From Clostridiaceae bacterium (GTDB lineage: Bacteria > Bacillota > Clostridia > Saccharofermentanales > DTU023): a stretch of DNA of 64,000 bases. This document shows, in pieces, positions 1 through 6,650 of this stretch. The translations under genes were made by a program, and so were the position numbers. The stretch lies in the NCBI GenBank assembly GCA_012518795.1, contig JAAYRL010000050.1, positions 1 to 64,000 on the forward strand, written 5' to 3'. The notes beneath the pieces are model-generated. The model was not told the DNA's origin and did no database searches. It worked only from the letters and a program-made list of their open reading frames with translations. Positions within the stretch are counted from its first letter, which is position 1. Each line of letters opens with the position of its first letter.

Positions 1-175
1 GAACTTCCAGGGCTTGCATTACTTTTTTATAACGATAGTAAAAGGCGTAGCGGGTTATTCCGGCTCCCTCACACCACTCGTTTACGGTTAAACCGCTCTG
101 TTTTTGCGATTGGATATCCATATACCAACTGTTTAATTTGGCATTGTTTTTTAGCTCTACAAGTTTACTGCCCAT
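1..175 (-). CDS. IS66-type TnpA-like accessory protein (partial)
   Basis: The reverse strand encodes at least 58 residues from an ATG at 173-175, and the frame runs off the window edge. It starts MGSKLVELKNNAKLNSW and continues through SGLTVNEWCEGAGI and YYRYKKVMQAL. This matches the short helix-turn-helix protein (TnpA) that opens IS66 elements, with its typical pattern of a Trp near the start, then SGxTVxxWCxxxGI and a YYxRxKK stretch. A GGGGTG ribosome site precedes the ATG. TnpA proteins are small and required with TnpB and TnpC for IS66 transposition. The rest of the element should lie to the left, outside the window. Family assignment is from pattern recognition only. Confidence 0.75.
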   Translation of the reverse strand, partial: MGSKLVELKNNAKLNSWYMDIQSQKQSGLTVNEWCEGAGITRYAFYYRYKKVMQALEV

Positions 176-285
176 TTCAAGACACCCCTACACTATTCAT
201 TTTTAGACGTCTTAAGACATCCAGTTTTGGATAGTCTAACTGAGTTGGGTTTTGGTGACTAGACGCCGATAGGTTTGACGCTTAC
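1..285 (-). mobile_element. End of an IS66-family insertion sequence
   Basis: The accessory gene lies about 110 bases from a candidate element tip. Read on the minus strand, the sequence at 285 begins GTAAGCGTC, close to the GTAAGCG start common at IS66 ends. Beyond it lies a fragment of an antitoxin gene, which fits an insertion into older DNA. The other end and any target duplication are not in the window, so the boundary is inferred. Confidence 0.5.
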
Positions 286-293
286 CTTACGAC

Positions 294-403
294 GGATACG
301 ACGAATCCGATGATACAAAAGAGAACGCTATACAGCGGATGAAGTTTTTGGCCGAGTAAAAGAATGTATCAAAGTTATGAGGCTGCGAGTTAGCCTTTGC
401 TAA
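294..403 (+). pseudogene. Remnant of a Phd/YefM antitoxin gene (3' end)
   Basis: Bases 323-378 are almost identical to the 3' part of the intact antitoxin gene at 15433-15702. The frame reads ERYTADEVFGRVKECIK, then diverges and stops at 401-403. Upstream similarity fades toward the IS66 tip and an in-frame stop appears, so no full gene remains. The matching toxin is absent. The simplest reading is a second toxin-antitoxin locus destroyed by insertion or deletion. Confidence 0.7.
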
Positions 404-404
404 T
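389..404. promoter_or_regulatory. DtxR/MntR-type operator, site 1
   Basis: GTTAG-CCTTTG-CTAAT is an inverted repeat of two 5-base arms with a 6-base centre. It is the first of seven such sites between the metal-transport genes. It lies about 160 bases before the zinT-like gene. The regulator type is inferred from the arm sequence and the gene context. Confidence 0.6.
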
Positions 405-436
405 TAGCACATGCCAACTCGGCATTTTTATCTTTT

Positions 437-452
437 GTTAGGTGAACCTGAC
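437..452. promoter_or_regulatory. DtxR/MntR-type operator, site 2
   Basis: GTTAG-GTGAAC-CTGAC has the same 5-6-5 layout with one mismatch in the right arm. It lies 48 bases after site 1 and upstream of the zinT-znu genes. A pair of sites also precedes the troABCD-type operon. Confidence 0.5.
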
Positions 453-564
453 GAAAGAAAAGCTAAATCCTGGTCTTTTCATGAGAGTTCAGGTAAATAC
501 AAAGTAAGAAGCTGTCGGTAAGATTAACAACCGATAGACAGATTCAGAACAAAGGAGAAAATGA

Positions 565-1332
565 ATGAAAAAACGAAGTTTAATTGTAACTTTTTTATTA
601 GCTCTCAGTGTTTTGCTAGGAGCATGTAGCGGAAAAAAAGCTGATGAAGAAAAAGCAGCTGATGAAGAAAAAGCAGTTGATGAAGTACAAGAAGAAACCG
701 AAGAGGACGTTAAAGCAGAACCAAAAGTGGAAGTTGAAGAAGTTGAGGATCCGGACTTATCCGGTTGGGATGGCGACTGGTACAATATCACATCGTTCTA
801 CGGTAATGAAGAATTAGCTGAACCGTTGGCTAACGTAGCAGCTGAAAAAGAAATGACTACGGAAGATTTCATTGCCGAAGAAAAAGAGGAAACCGTTCCT
901 TTCCAACGCATGACAATCGATGCATCTGCCGGCACAATTGTATTTTATGAAGATGCTGATGGCGAACCGTCTGATGCTTATCCTTATGAATATCACAGTA
1001 CTGAAATGATTGAGCATGGTGGTGTTGCTCATCCTCTATATATCTTTGAAGGTAAAGAAAATGCGAACATACCCTATATTTTATTAATGGGTATTCATGG
1101 TGAAGACAAGTTTGCACACTTCCACGTTAGAACCGGTCAAACTCCTAAAGAACTTATTGAAAGAGATGACTGGTATCCAACCTTTGTAGGTCCAGAAGTA
1201 CCGATGACTATGATTGCTGAAGAGCTGGAACATCACCTTGAAGCACATGGCGATCACGACCATGACCACGACCACGACCATGATCACGACCATGACCACG
1301 ATCATGACCATGACCACGATCATGACGATTGA
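565..1332 (+). CDS. zinT: ZinT-like metal-binding lipoprotein with His/Asp tail
   Basis: This 255-residue protein probably captures zinc or a similar ion at the cell surface and hands it to the ABC transporter encoded next. Residues 1-21 are a lipoprotein signal (LLGAC, Cys21). A short Lys/Glu-rich linker leads to a ZinT (YodA) domain at about 66-205, recognised by WDGDWYNITSFYG near its start and FAHFHVRTG near its end; the His pair in the latter matches ZinT metal ligands. The last 28 residues are almost pure alternating His and Asp. An AAAGGAG site precedes the ATG. In E. coli ZinT is periplasmic, so a lipid-anchored form fits a Gram-positive cell. Two operator-like sites upstream suggest repression by metal. 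Confidence 0.85.
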   Translation: MKKRSLIVTFLLALSVLLGACSGKKADEEKAADEEKAVDEVQEETEEDVKAEPKVEVEEVEDPDLSGWDGDWYNITSFYGNEELAEPLANVAAEKEMTTEDFIAEEKEETVPFQRMTIDASAGTIVFYEDADGEPSDAYPYEYHSTEMIEHGGVAHPLYIFEGKENANIPYILLMGIHGEDKFAHFHVRTGQTPKELIERDDWYPTFVGPEVPMTMIAEELEHHLEAHGDHDHDHDHDHDHDHDHDHDHDHDHDD

Positions 1333-1422
1333 GAAGAAAAAACAACATTGAAACAAACAAATAACATTGAAACAAAAAATCATATTTCATTTTTTGTTTA
1401 AGTAATAGATGGAAATTAATTC

Positions 1423-2817
1423 ATGAAAAACAAAAAATTAATTCACAACATAAAGCGAAGAGCAAAAAGTAAATATGAAGTTAATAAGACCGGAGTAGGA
1501 GGCAAACTTACCTCCGGTCTTGCTCTATTTTTAATTTGTATTCTGCTGTTTTCTTCATTAACTTCTTGTAATGCGAACAAATCCGGCTCGGACGATCAAC
1601 CGTTAATTTATGCATCTTTCTTTCCTATTTTAGATTTAACCAAAACCGTTGCAGACGGTTCGGATATAGAAATAAAAGCTTTGTTACCTGTTAATCAGGA
1701 TCCGCATTTATGGGAACCGACTCCCCGTGACATTGAAAAACTTTCGTATGCCGATATGTTGATTGTCAACGGAGCTAATATGGAAGAAAGATGGTTGGCA
1801 TCTGTTCGAGACAGTTTACCTGACTTAAAGATTGTTGATCTTTCAGAAGGTGTTGATTTAATTACCTATAAAGGTGCGGCTGCTTTAGGTGAATTTCAAT
1901 TTTTAACGAAGATTGATTTAGAAGCCGGACACGTTTATCCGATTGAATTCGGTCATACTCATGAAGAATTTATGCGGATCGCTTTAATAAAAGAAACGCC
2001 GGAGTTGGCAGCATCCTCAGAAAAAGAAGTAATCGAGTTCTTTAAAGAAATCATGTTGGATGATGGAGAAATCATCGAACAAAGATCAATCATCGAGGTA
2101 GAGGACAAACAGGTATATAAAATGAAGATGGGTCATACTTCAGGTCTGGTTAGTTACCGGGTCCCTGAAGACGGAACCTATTATTTTGTATCAGATCGAT
2201 TAGCGGAGGCGTTACTTTCTTATCGTTTACTTGACGAGATAGATGGCAATGACTTGCCGCAAGAAGAGATTCTGGCAGGTTCGACATCAAGTTTAGATAA
2301 AATTACCTATGATCCTCATTCTTGGCTGTCTCTAAAAAATGCTATGCACTATCTCAATACAATCAGCAATGAACTATCTGCGGCTTATCCCGAGCATGCC
2401 GGTCTGTTCGATAGAAATAAAGTCGGTTTAGTATCTGAAATCAGACTGTTGGAACATACATATCGAGAAATTTTTGCTGAAAAAGAGAAAAAAGCATTTG
2501 TGGTCACCCACTATGCGTATGCCTATTTGGCGAGAGACTTCGGTTTGAAACAATATCCGTTGCAAAATTTAACCAGCATGGGTTCTCCCAGTTTAAATGC
2601 GTTGAGAAGAGCAGTGGCATTTTGTCGTGAGGATAACTTAAATACAATCTTCTATGAAAAAAGCGGTTATAAAATGGATGCTCAGACAATTGCTTGGGAA
2701 ATAGGAGGCGAAGCCGTTCCGCTAACATCTATGGAATACGTTAGCGAAAGATCCGGACTATCCTATTTAGATATTATGAGAGAAAATTTAGAGGAAATAG
2801 AAAGGTCACTACAGTGA
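1423..2817 (+). CDS. znuA: Zinc-type ABC substrate-binding lipoprotein with inserted domain
   Basis: A cluster A-I (ZnuA/TroA) solute-binding protein of 464 residues, longer than the usual 300-330. After a basic N-terminus comes a signal segment with lipobox LTSC (Cys49). The binding-protein halves carry His95 (DPHLW), His299 (DPHSW) and His363 (THYAYAYL), as expected for zinc-binding members. The extra length is an insert at about residues 149-290, placed where ZnuA proteins usually have a His-rich loop. It contains GHTHEEF and GHTSG and may be a metal-sensing or docking module. The gene overlaps the ATPase gene by 4 bases. Zinc specificity is inferred from ligands and from the zinT neighbour. 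Confidence 0.85.
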   Translation: MKNKKLIHNIKRRAKSKYEVNKTGVGGKLTSGLALFLICILLFSSLTSCNANKSGSDDQPLIYASFFPILDLTKTVADGSDIEIKALLPVNQDPHLWEPTPRDIEKLSYADMLIVNGANMEERWLASVRDSLPDLKIVDLSEGVDLITYKGAAALGEFQFLTKIDLEAGHVYPIEFGHTHEEFMRIALIKETPELAASSEKEVIEFFKEIMLDDGEIIEQRSIIEVEDKQVYKMKMGHTSGLVSYRVPEDGTYYFVSDRLAEALLSYRLLDEIDGNDLPQEEILAGSTSSLDKITYDPHSWLSLKNAMHYLNTISNELSAAYPEHAGLFDRNKVGLVSEIRLLEHTYREIFAEKEKKAFVVTHYAYAYLARDFGLKQYPLQNLTSMGSPSLNALRRAVAFCREDNLNTIFYEKSGYKMDAQTIAWEIGGEAVPLTSMEYVSERSGLSYLDIMRENLEEIERSLQ

Positions 2818-3545
2818 GCAGCAAAAATACAAAAGATCAAAAAGATCATTTGAATAAAGGACAAAATGCAAATAATCCCGTGATTATGGTCAATAACCTG
2901 GCTTTTGCTTATGTTGAAGATCCTGTATTAACAGATATAAATTTCACATTGCATAGTCAAGAAAGTTTAGCCATTTATGGTGCTAACGGTTCCGGAAAAT
3001 CCACTTTGATGCGTTTATTGCTCGGTGAACTATCATCAGCAAAAGACACTATTTATATCTTCGGTCAAGATGTAACTGAAAAAAAGGATTGGCGCGATGT
3101 CGGTTATGTACCACAAATGAACGTTACGAAAAATGTCAGCTTTCCGGTAACTCCACTAGAGATGTTAGCTTCTTGCCAAATCAGAAAAATGGGTTTTATT
3201 AAAATGCCCGGGAAAAAGCATTATGAAGTAGCCAGAAAAACATTAAAGCGATTTAGTTTGCTCGATTACGGTAAGGTCCCCTTTACTGAATTGTCCGGTG
3301 GACTACAGCAAAGAACAATGATTGCCAGAGCCATGTTGGCAGAACCGAATTTGCTTATATTGGATGAACCTACTGCAGGTGTTGACGAACAAAACAAGAA
3401 AGACTTCTTACAATTATTGAATACCTTAAAAGATGAAGACGGTATTTCTTATGTTTTAGTTACCCATGAAAAAGATTTGGTAGAGCAAATGGTCAATATT
3501 GATCAGGCATATGAAATTAGAAACGGAGTGTTAGAAAATGTTTGA
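2814..3545 (+). CDS. znuC: Metal ABC transporter ATP-binding protein
   Basis: The cytoplasmic ATPase that powers the importer. It has Walker A GANGSGKST, a Q-loop (YVPQMN), signature LSGGLQQR and Walker B LLILDEPTAGVD. It starts with GTG at 2814, inside the stop of the previous gene (GTGA overlap), and ends 8 bases into the permease gene, so translation is probably coupled. The signature has a Leu in place of the usual Gln after LSGG, a mild variation. Length (243) is normal for the ZnuC family. Confidence 0.85.
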   Translation: MSSKNTKDQKDHLNKGQNANNPVIMVNNLAFAYVEDPVLTDINFTLHSQESLAIYGANGSGKSTLMRLLLGELSSAKDTIYIFGQDVTEKKDWRDVGYVPQMNVTKNVSFPVTPLEMLASCQIRKMGFIKMPGKKHYEVARKTLKRFSLLDYGKVPFTELSGGLQQRTMIARAMLAEPNLLILDEPTAGVDEQNKKDFLQLLNTLKDEDGISYVLVTHEKDLVEQMVNIDQAYEIRNGVLENV

Positions 3546-4362
3546 ATTTGCTTTTATGCAACGAACTTTAATTGTCGGTTTGTTTCTCGGTATGAGTATA
3601 CCCCTGATCGGTATCATCATGGTTAATCGTAGAACTTCCATGATGGGTGACGCTCTTTCTCATACATCTCTCGCAGGTGTAGCCTTGGGTTTGATATTAG
3701 GTATTAATCCCAGTTTAGGCGCAGCGGCTATCTGTATCGTTTCCGCTTTTCTAATTGAAACATTGCGTGAACGTTTTCCGCAATACGGCGATATGGCTAC
3801 AGCCGTCATCATGAGTATCGGGCTTGGTGCTGCTTCCATTTTATCTGATTTTACGCCGGGCGGTAATTCTTTGGAATCGTATCTTTTCGGCAGTATTGCC
3901 GCCGCTTCACCGTCTGATGTTATCGTTTCCGCTGTATTGTTTCTTTTTGTTCTTATGGCAAGCATCTTCTTCTATAGCGGATTGCTCAACATTTCCATCG
4001 ATCCGAACTTAGCTCGCATTGACGGTGTCCATGTTAGAACAATCAATAGTATTTTTACCCTTTTAACAGCCATTACGGTTGCCCTAAGTGCTAAAACGGT
4101 CGGCATCTTATTAGTATCCTCATTACTGGTCATACCGGTAGCCTGTTCTCTATTTGTTGCCAGATCATATAAACAAATGTATATCATGTCTGTGGCATTA
4201 GGACTTGGCTTTATGATGATAGGACTGACGATGTCTTGGTATATGGAAATAAAACCTGGCGGTGCCATTATTCTGTTAGCCACAACCGGATTGATTATTT
4301 CCGCTCTCTATGCCAGATTCCGTAAAATAAAACATAAGAATAATCGTATGGCAGAAATCTAA
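3538..4362 (+). CDS. znuB: Metal ABC transporter permease
   Basis: An integral membrane protein of 274 residues in the ABC-3 family, which forms the pore for zinc, manganese or iron. Family features visible include MMGDALSHTSLAGVALG near the N-terminus, about eight hydrophobic segments, and SAKTVGILLVSSLLVIP in the second half. It is the last gene of the zinT-znuA-znuC-znuB run. The 92-bp repeat array begins directly after its stop codon. Confidence 0.85.
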   Translation: MFEFAFMQRTLIVGLFLGMSIPLIGIIMVNRRTSMMGDALSHTSLAGVALGLILGINPSLGAAAICIVSAFLIETLRERFPQYGDMATAVIMSIGLGAASILSDFTPGGNSLESYLFGSIAAASPSDVIVSAVLFLFVLMASIFFYSGLLNISIDPNLARIDGVHVRTINSIFTLLTAITVALSAKTVGILLVSSLLVIPVACSLFVARSYKQMYIMSVALGLGFMMIGLTMSWYMEIKPGGAIILLATTGLIISALYARFRKIKHKNNRMAEI

Positions 4363-4755
4363 TCTAGCCTTAAAAAGTGTGCAGGGTCAGCCGAGGAAAG
4401 CCGGTTTTACCAAGTAGCATGCACACTATTTAAGTTTATGCAAGGGAAATCCAGTCTAGCCTTAAAAAGTGTGCAGGATCAGCCAAGGAAAGCCGGTTTT
4501 ACCAAGTAGCGTGCACACTATTTAAGTTTATGCAGAGGAAATCCAGACTAGCCTTAAAAAGTGTGCAGGGTCAGCCAAAAAAAGCCGGTTTTACCAAGTA
4601 GCGTGCACACTATTTAAGTTTATGCAGAGGAAATCCAGTATAACCTTAAAAAGTGTGCAAGGTCAGCCGAAAAAAGTCGGTTTTACCAAGTAGCGTGCAC
4701 ACTATTTAAGTTCATACAGCGGAAATCCGGTCTAACCTTAAAAAGTGTGCAGGAT
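4363..4755 (+). repeat. Four 92-bp tandem repeats, each a long hairpin
   Basis: Units start at 4363, 4455, 4547 and 4639, with a fifth cut off near 4755. Each contains a 15-base stem with one mismatch; in unit 1 the arms are CTTAAAAAGTGTGCA (4369-4383) and TGCACACTATTTAAG (4420-4434), enclosing about 36 bases with GCC and CGG tracts. Units differ by a few substitutions, mostly in the loop, while the arms are kept. No open frame runs through them. They could be structured RNA at the 3' end of the znu transcript, a chain of weak terminators, or a small mobile repeat. Confidence 0.85.
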
Positions 4756-4866
4756 TCTATCAGGCTTTATTTTTATTGCAGTTTTGGAATGTCTATACAG
4801 GCAATCTGTTTCTGTTACTTTAATGAATGATACCGGTAGGCAGAGTTTTTTGGAGGAAAATCATAG

Positions 4867-5559
4867 ATGATTGAATATAAAAAATGGCGAAAAATGCTGA
4901 TAAGCGGAATGATCTTCTCATTTCTTACAATAGTACTTGGCGATATGCCTATCGCTTGGCTTATCTATCCCGAAACAGGCAATAAACTTTTGGATATAAT
5001 TCTGAGCTGTGACAACTTGTCTGTCTCACAAATGGCATGCGGCTTATTCTTCGGCGCTGTTTTCATTCCGCTGCAATACTTTGGGTTTAAGGCTGTTGCA
5101 GAAATAATTTCTAAAATCGGGTGTCCCCGTTGTGCCAAAATTACAGAACTCGGAGCAAAGGCTTATGCATTTAACGGAGGAACCGTACACGTTTTATGTG
5201 TTGCAGCGATGTATTTGTGTAAAACAGAAAATGTGGCGAGTCTTTCACAACTACCCCATAGTTTAACCGATTTTTCTCTTTACCTACTGCTTCCTTTTTC
5301 AGCAGTATTTATTATTATCTATCTGGCAATGAGTATTGCAATTGCGATTCCCTTCTTCAAGAGAAAAACAATTTTTCCGAGGTGGGCATTCATATTTAAT
5401 CCTTTAACAGGGAAAATCGTTTTAAACGTATTGGATGTGGTGGCACCGAATACAAAGCTTTTTAACGGTATCAGAATGGGGAATATGGGTGTCGGTTCGC
5501 TAATGACATTTGCTGCATTTTTGATAATGCTTGAAAAATACCAGAAGCAATTATCGTGA
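4867..5559 (+). CDS. Multi-pass membrane protein, unknown function
   Basis: A 230-residue hydrophobic protein with about six membrane segments. It resembles an uncharacterised clostridial membrane family (possibly DUF6796), but I am not certain of the family. The segment between the third and fourth hydrophobic parts has a CPRC motif, which could bind metal or form a disulfide. A TGGAGG ribosome site precedes the ATG. The position between zinc and iron uptake genes is the only hint of a metal-related role, and no operator-like site lies directly upstream. Its last codons and stop fall inside the first copy of a 23-bp tandem repeat. Confidence 0.65.
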   Translation: MIEYKKWRKMLISGMIFSFLTIVLGDMPIAWLIYPETGNKLLDIILSCDNLSVSQMACGLFFGAVFIPLQYFGFKAVAEIISKIGCPRCAKITELGAKAYAFNGGTVHVLCVAAMYLCKTENVASLSQLPHSLTDFSLYLLLPFSAVFIIIYLAMSIAIAIPFFKRKTIFPRWAFIFNPLTGKIVLNVLDVVAPNTKLFNGIRMGNMGVGSLMTFAAFLIMLEKYQKQLS

Positions 5560-5608
5560 TATACCAGAAGCAATTATCGTGATATGCCAGAAGCAATTAT
5601 CATGATTA
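5541..5608 (+). repeat. 23-bp tandem repeat spanning a stop codon
   Basis: Three copies begin at 5541, 5564 and 5587, each starting CCAGAAGCAATTATC. The first copy contains the end of the membrane-protein gene, including its TGA at 5557-5559. The others lie in non-coding DNA. Confidence 0.85.
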
Positions 5609-5639
5609 TATCTGAGGTAATTACCCTGATGTTTCAGTT

Positions 5640-5819
5640 TCATCCTTCAAACAAAAGAACATAGGTATACTGTCTTACATATGCGTCAAGTTGTTCTGCT
5701 AATTTTTTAGTAATTAGAACATCTTCGTTGTCGAGCTTAAGTTCTTGATCATCAAGGTTCTTATATAGGATCATTCCTTTATCTTCACTTGCTGTAATTG
5801 CTGCTCCTTTTGATCTCAC
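5640..5819 (-). CDS. Possible small protein or gene remnant
   Basis: On the minus strand an open frame from a GTG at 5817-5819 gives 59 residues. It contains AAITASEDKGMILYKNLDD and ends VRQYTYVLLFEG. The frame is open a little further upstream but has no ATG there. The composition looks protein-like (mixed charge, few stops), yet no clear ribosome site or family is evident. It may be the C-terminal remnant of a lost gene. Confidence 0.3.
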   Translation of the reverse strand: MRSKGAAITASEDKGMILYKNLDDQELKLDNEDVLITKKLAEQLDAYVRQYTYVLLFEG

Positions 5820-5840
5820 TGATATAATCGTTATAGCAAT

Positions 5841-5867
5841 AAAGAGCCCTTGGTGGAGAGCTCTTTA
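5841..5867. terminator. Hairpin resembling a bidirectional terminator
   Basis: AAAGAGC (5841-5847) pairs with GCTCTTT (5860-5866) around a CTTGGTGGAGA-type loop. T-tracts are short on both sides, so termination strength is doubtful. Confidence 0.4.
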
Positions 5868-5920
5868 TCTGTGTAAGGTAAGGAGAGAAACTATAATAGA
5901 TATCTCTATTTGCTTTATAT

Positions 5921-5936
5921 GTTAGCATAGGCTAAC
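5921..5936. promoter_or_regulatory. DtxR/MntR-type operator, site 3
   Basis: GTTAG-CATAGG-CTAAC, a perfect 5-base inverted repeat with a 6-base centre. It lies about 330 bases before feoA and just downstream of a TATAAT sequence. Confidence 0.65.
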
Positions 5937-6084
5937 TCCGGAATCAATTTACTTTTTCAATAAATTTATGTGCTGATTTTTAAAAGAATCATATAAATGT
6001 ACTATATTGCTATATGGTAAATCCACTTTTGGCGAGTTATAAAATATAATGCAATACAATTTCAGTTTAAATAGCGATTAACAG

Positions 6085-6117
6085 AAAAATCCACTAAAAA
6101 TCCACTAAAAATCCACT
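6085..6117 (+). repeat. Three 11-bp direct repeats upstream of the feoA promoter
   Basis: AAAAATCCACT occurs at 6085, 6096 and 6107. The 11-base spacing is about one helical turn, and the run ends 14 bases before the -35 box. A related AAATCCACTTTT is at about 6019. It could be an activator site or an intrinsically bent tract. Confidence 0.7.
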
Positions 6118-6131
6118 TTTCAAAAATCCTG

Positions 6132-6160
6132 TTGACAAATGTGATAATAAGTAATACTAT
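6132..6160 (+). promoter_or_regulatory. SigA-type promoter for feoA
   Basis: TTGACA at 6132-6137 and TACTAT at 6155-6160 are separated by 17 bases. The predicted transcription start falls at the operator-like site 6168-6183, so a bound repressor would block initiation. Confidence 0.75.
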
Positions 6161-6167
6161 TTTTAGA

Positions 6168-6183
6168 GTTAGTAGTGTCTAAC
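6168..6183. promoter_or_regulatory. DtxR/MntR-type operator, site 4
   Basis: GTTAG-TAGTGT-CTAAC sits 8 bases after the -10 box of the feoA promoter. This is the best-placed repressor site in the set. Confidence 0.75.
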
Positions 6184-6269
6184 TGTTGTTTTTATCATAT
6201 TAGCCGGTAGTTACTAATTGAATACTGTCTATATGCTGAAAATATTAGAGAATACTTTTGGGGCCATTT

Positions 6270-6482
6270 ATGACGTTAAAAGGTGCTATTGAAGGTAGAG
6301 AATATACCATCCGCCAGATTAATACTGATGACGAAGAGTTGAATGCGTTTCTGTTTTCTCTTGGATGCTACGTCGGTGAAGCAATTACAGTAGTTGCTCA
6401 TCGCAAAGGCGGTTGTACAGTTTCTATTAAGGATGCTCGCTATAACATTGACAATCACTTAGCTGAAGCTATTAGAATTTAA
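6270..6482 (+). CDS. feoA: Ferrous iron transport protein FeoA
   Basis: A 70-residue SH3-like cytoplasmic protein that works with FeoB in ferrous iron uptake. It shows the family pattern: a short beta-rich fold with LFSLGCYVGEAITVV followed by ...CTVSIKDARYNIDNHLAEAI. The ATG at 6270 is preferred over a TTG at 6258 because it gives the normal FeoA length and follows a GGGG ribosome site. A strong promoter with an overlapping operator-like site lies upstream. feoB follows after 168 bases, an unusually wide gap for this pair, with a further operator-like site in it. Confidence 0.85.
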   Translation: MTLKGAIEGREYTIRQINTDDEELNAFLFSLGCYVGEAITVVAHRKGGCTVSIKDARYNIDNHLAEAIRI

Positions 6483-6522
6483 GTGGCGATAAATGTTCAA
6501 GCAGCTTTTTTTTTAGACGCGG

Positions 6523-6538
6523 GTTAGTAACTGCTAAC
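6523..6538. promoter_or_regulatory. DtxR/MntR-type operator, site 5 (feoA-feoB gap)
   Basis: GTTAG-TAACTG-CTAAC, extended by one more pair to GGTTAG/CTAACC. It lies just after a run of nine T in the feoA-feoB gap, so feoB may have its own regulated promoter. Confidence 0.7.
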
Positions 6539-6556
6539 CGAAAATTTATAATCTTG

Positions 6557-6625
6557 ATTGTGAAGCAGTATCAAGTAGTAGATTGTGAAGCAGTATAAAG
6601 TAGTAAATTGTGAAGTAGTTATGTG
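6557..6625 (+). repeat. 25-bp tandem repeat upstream of feoB
   Basis: Units beginning ATTGTGAAGCAGTAT start at 6557 and 6582, with a shorter third at 6607. They lie in the leader of feoB, about 25 bases before its ribosome site. Confidence 0.8.
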
Positions 6626-6650
6626 TAAGAAAGAATAAAGGAGGAAATCC

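Larger units (their letters stand above)
5868..6131. other. AT-rich intergenic region before feoA
   Basis: No gene is seen. The stretch contains a TATAAT at 5892-5897 without a clear -35 box, the operator-like site at 5921-5936, and three 11-bp direct repeats just before the feoA promoter. Confidence 0.5.

Noticed and set aside
1084-1390. His/Arg- and Val/Met-rich minus-strand frames opposite the zinT tail
   Set aside because: They arise from the repeated His-Asp codons of the plus-strand gene.
4363-4755. CRISPR-like array
   Set aside because: The whole 92-bp unit repeats without unique spacers, and no cas genes are near.
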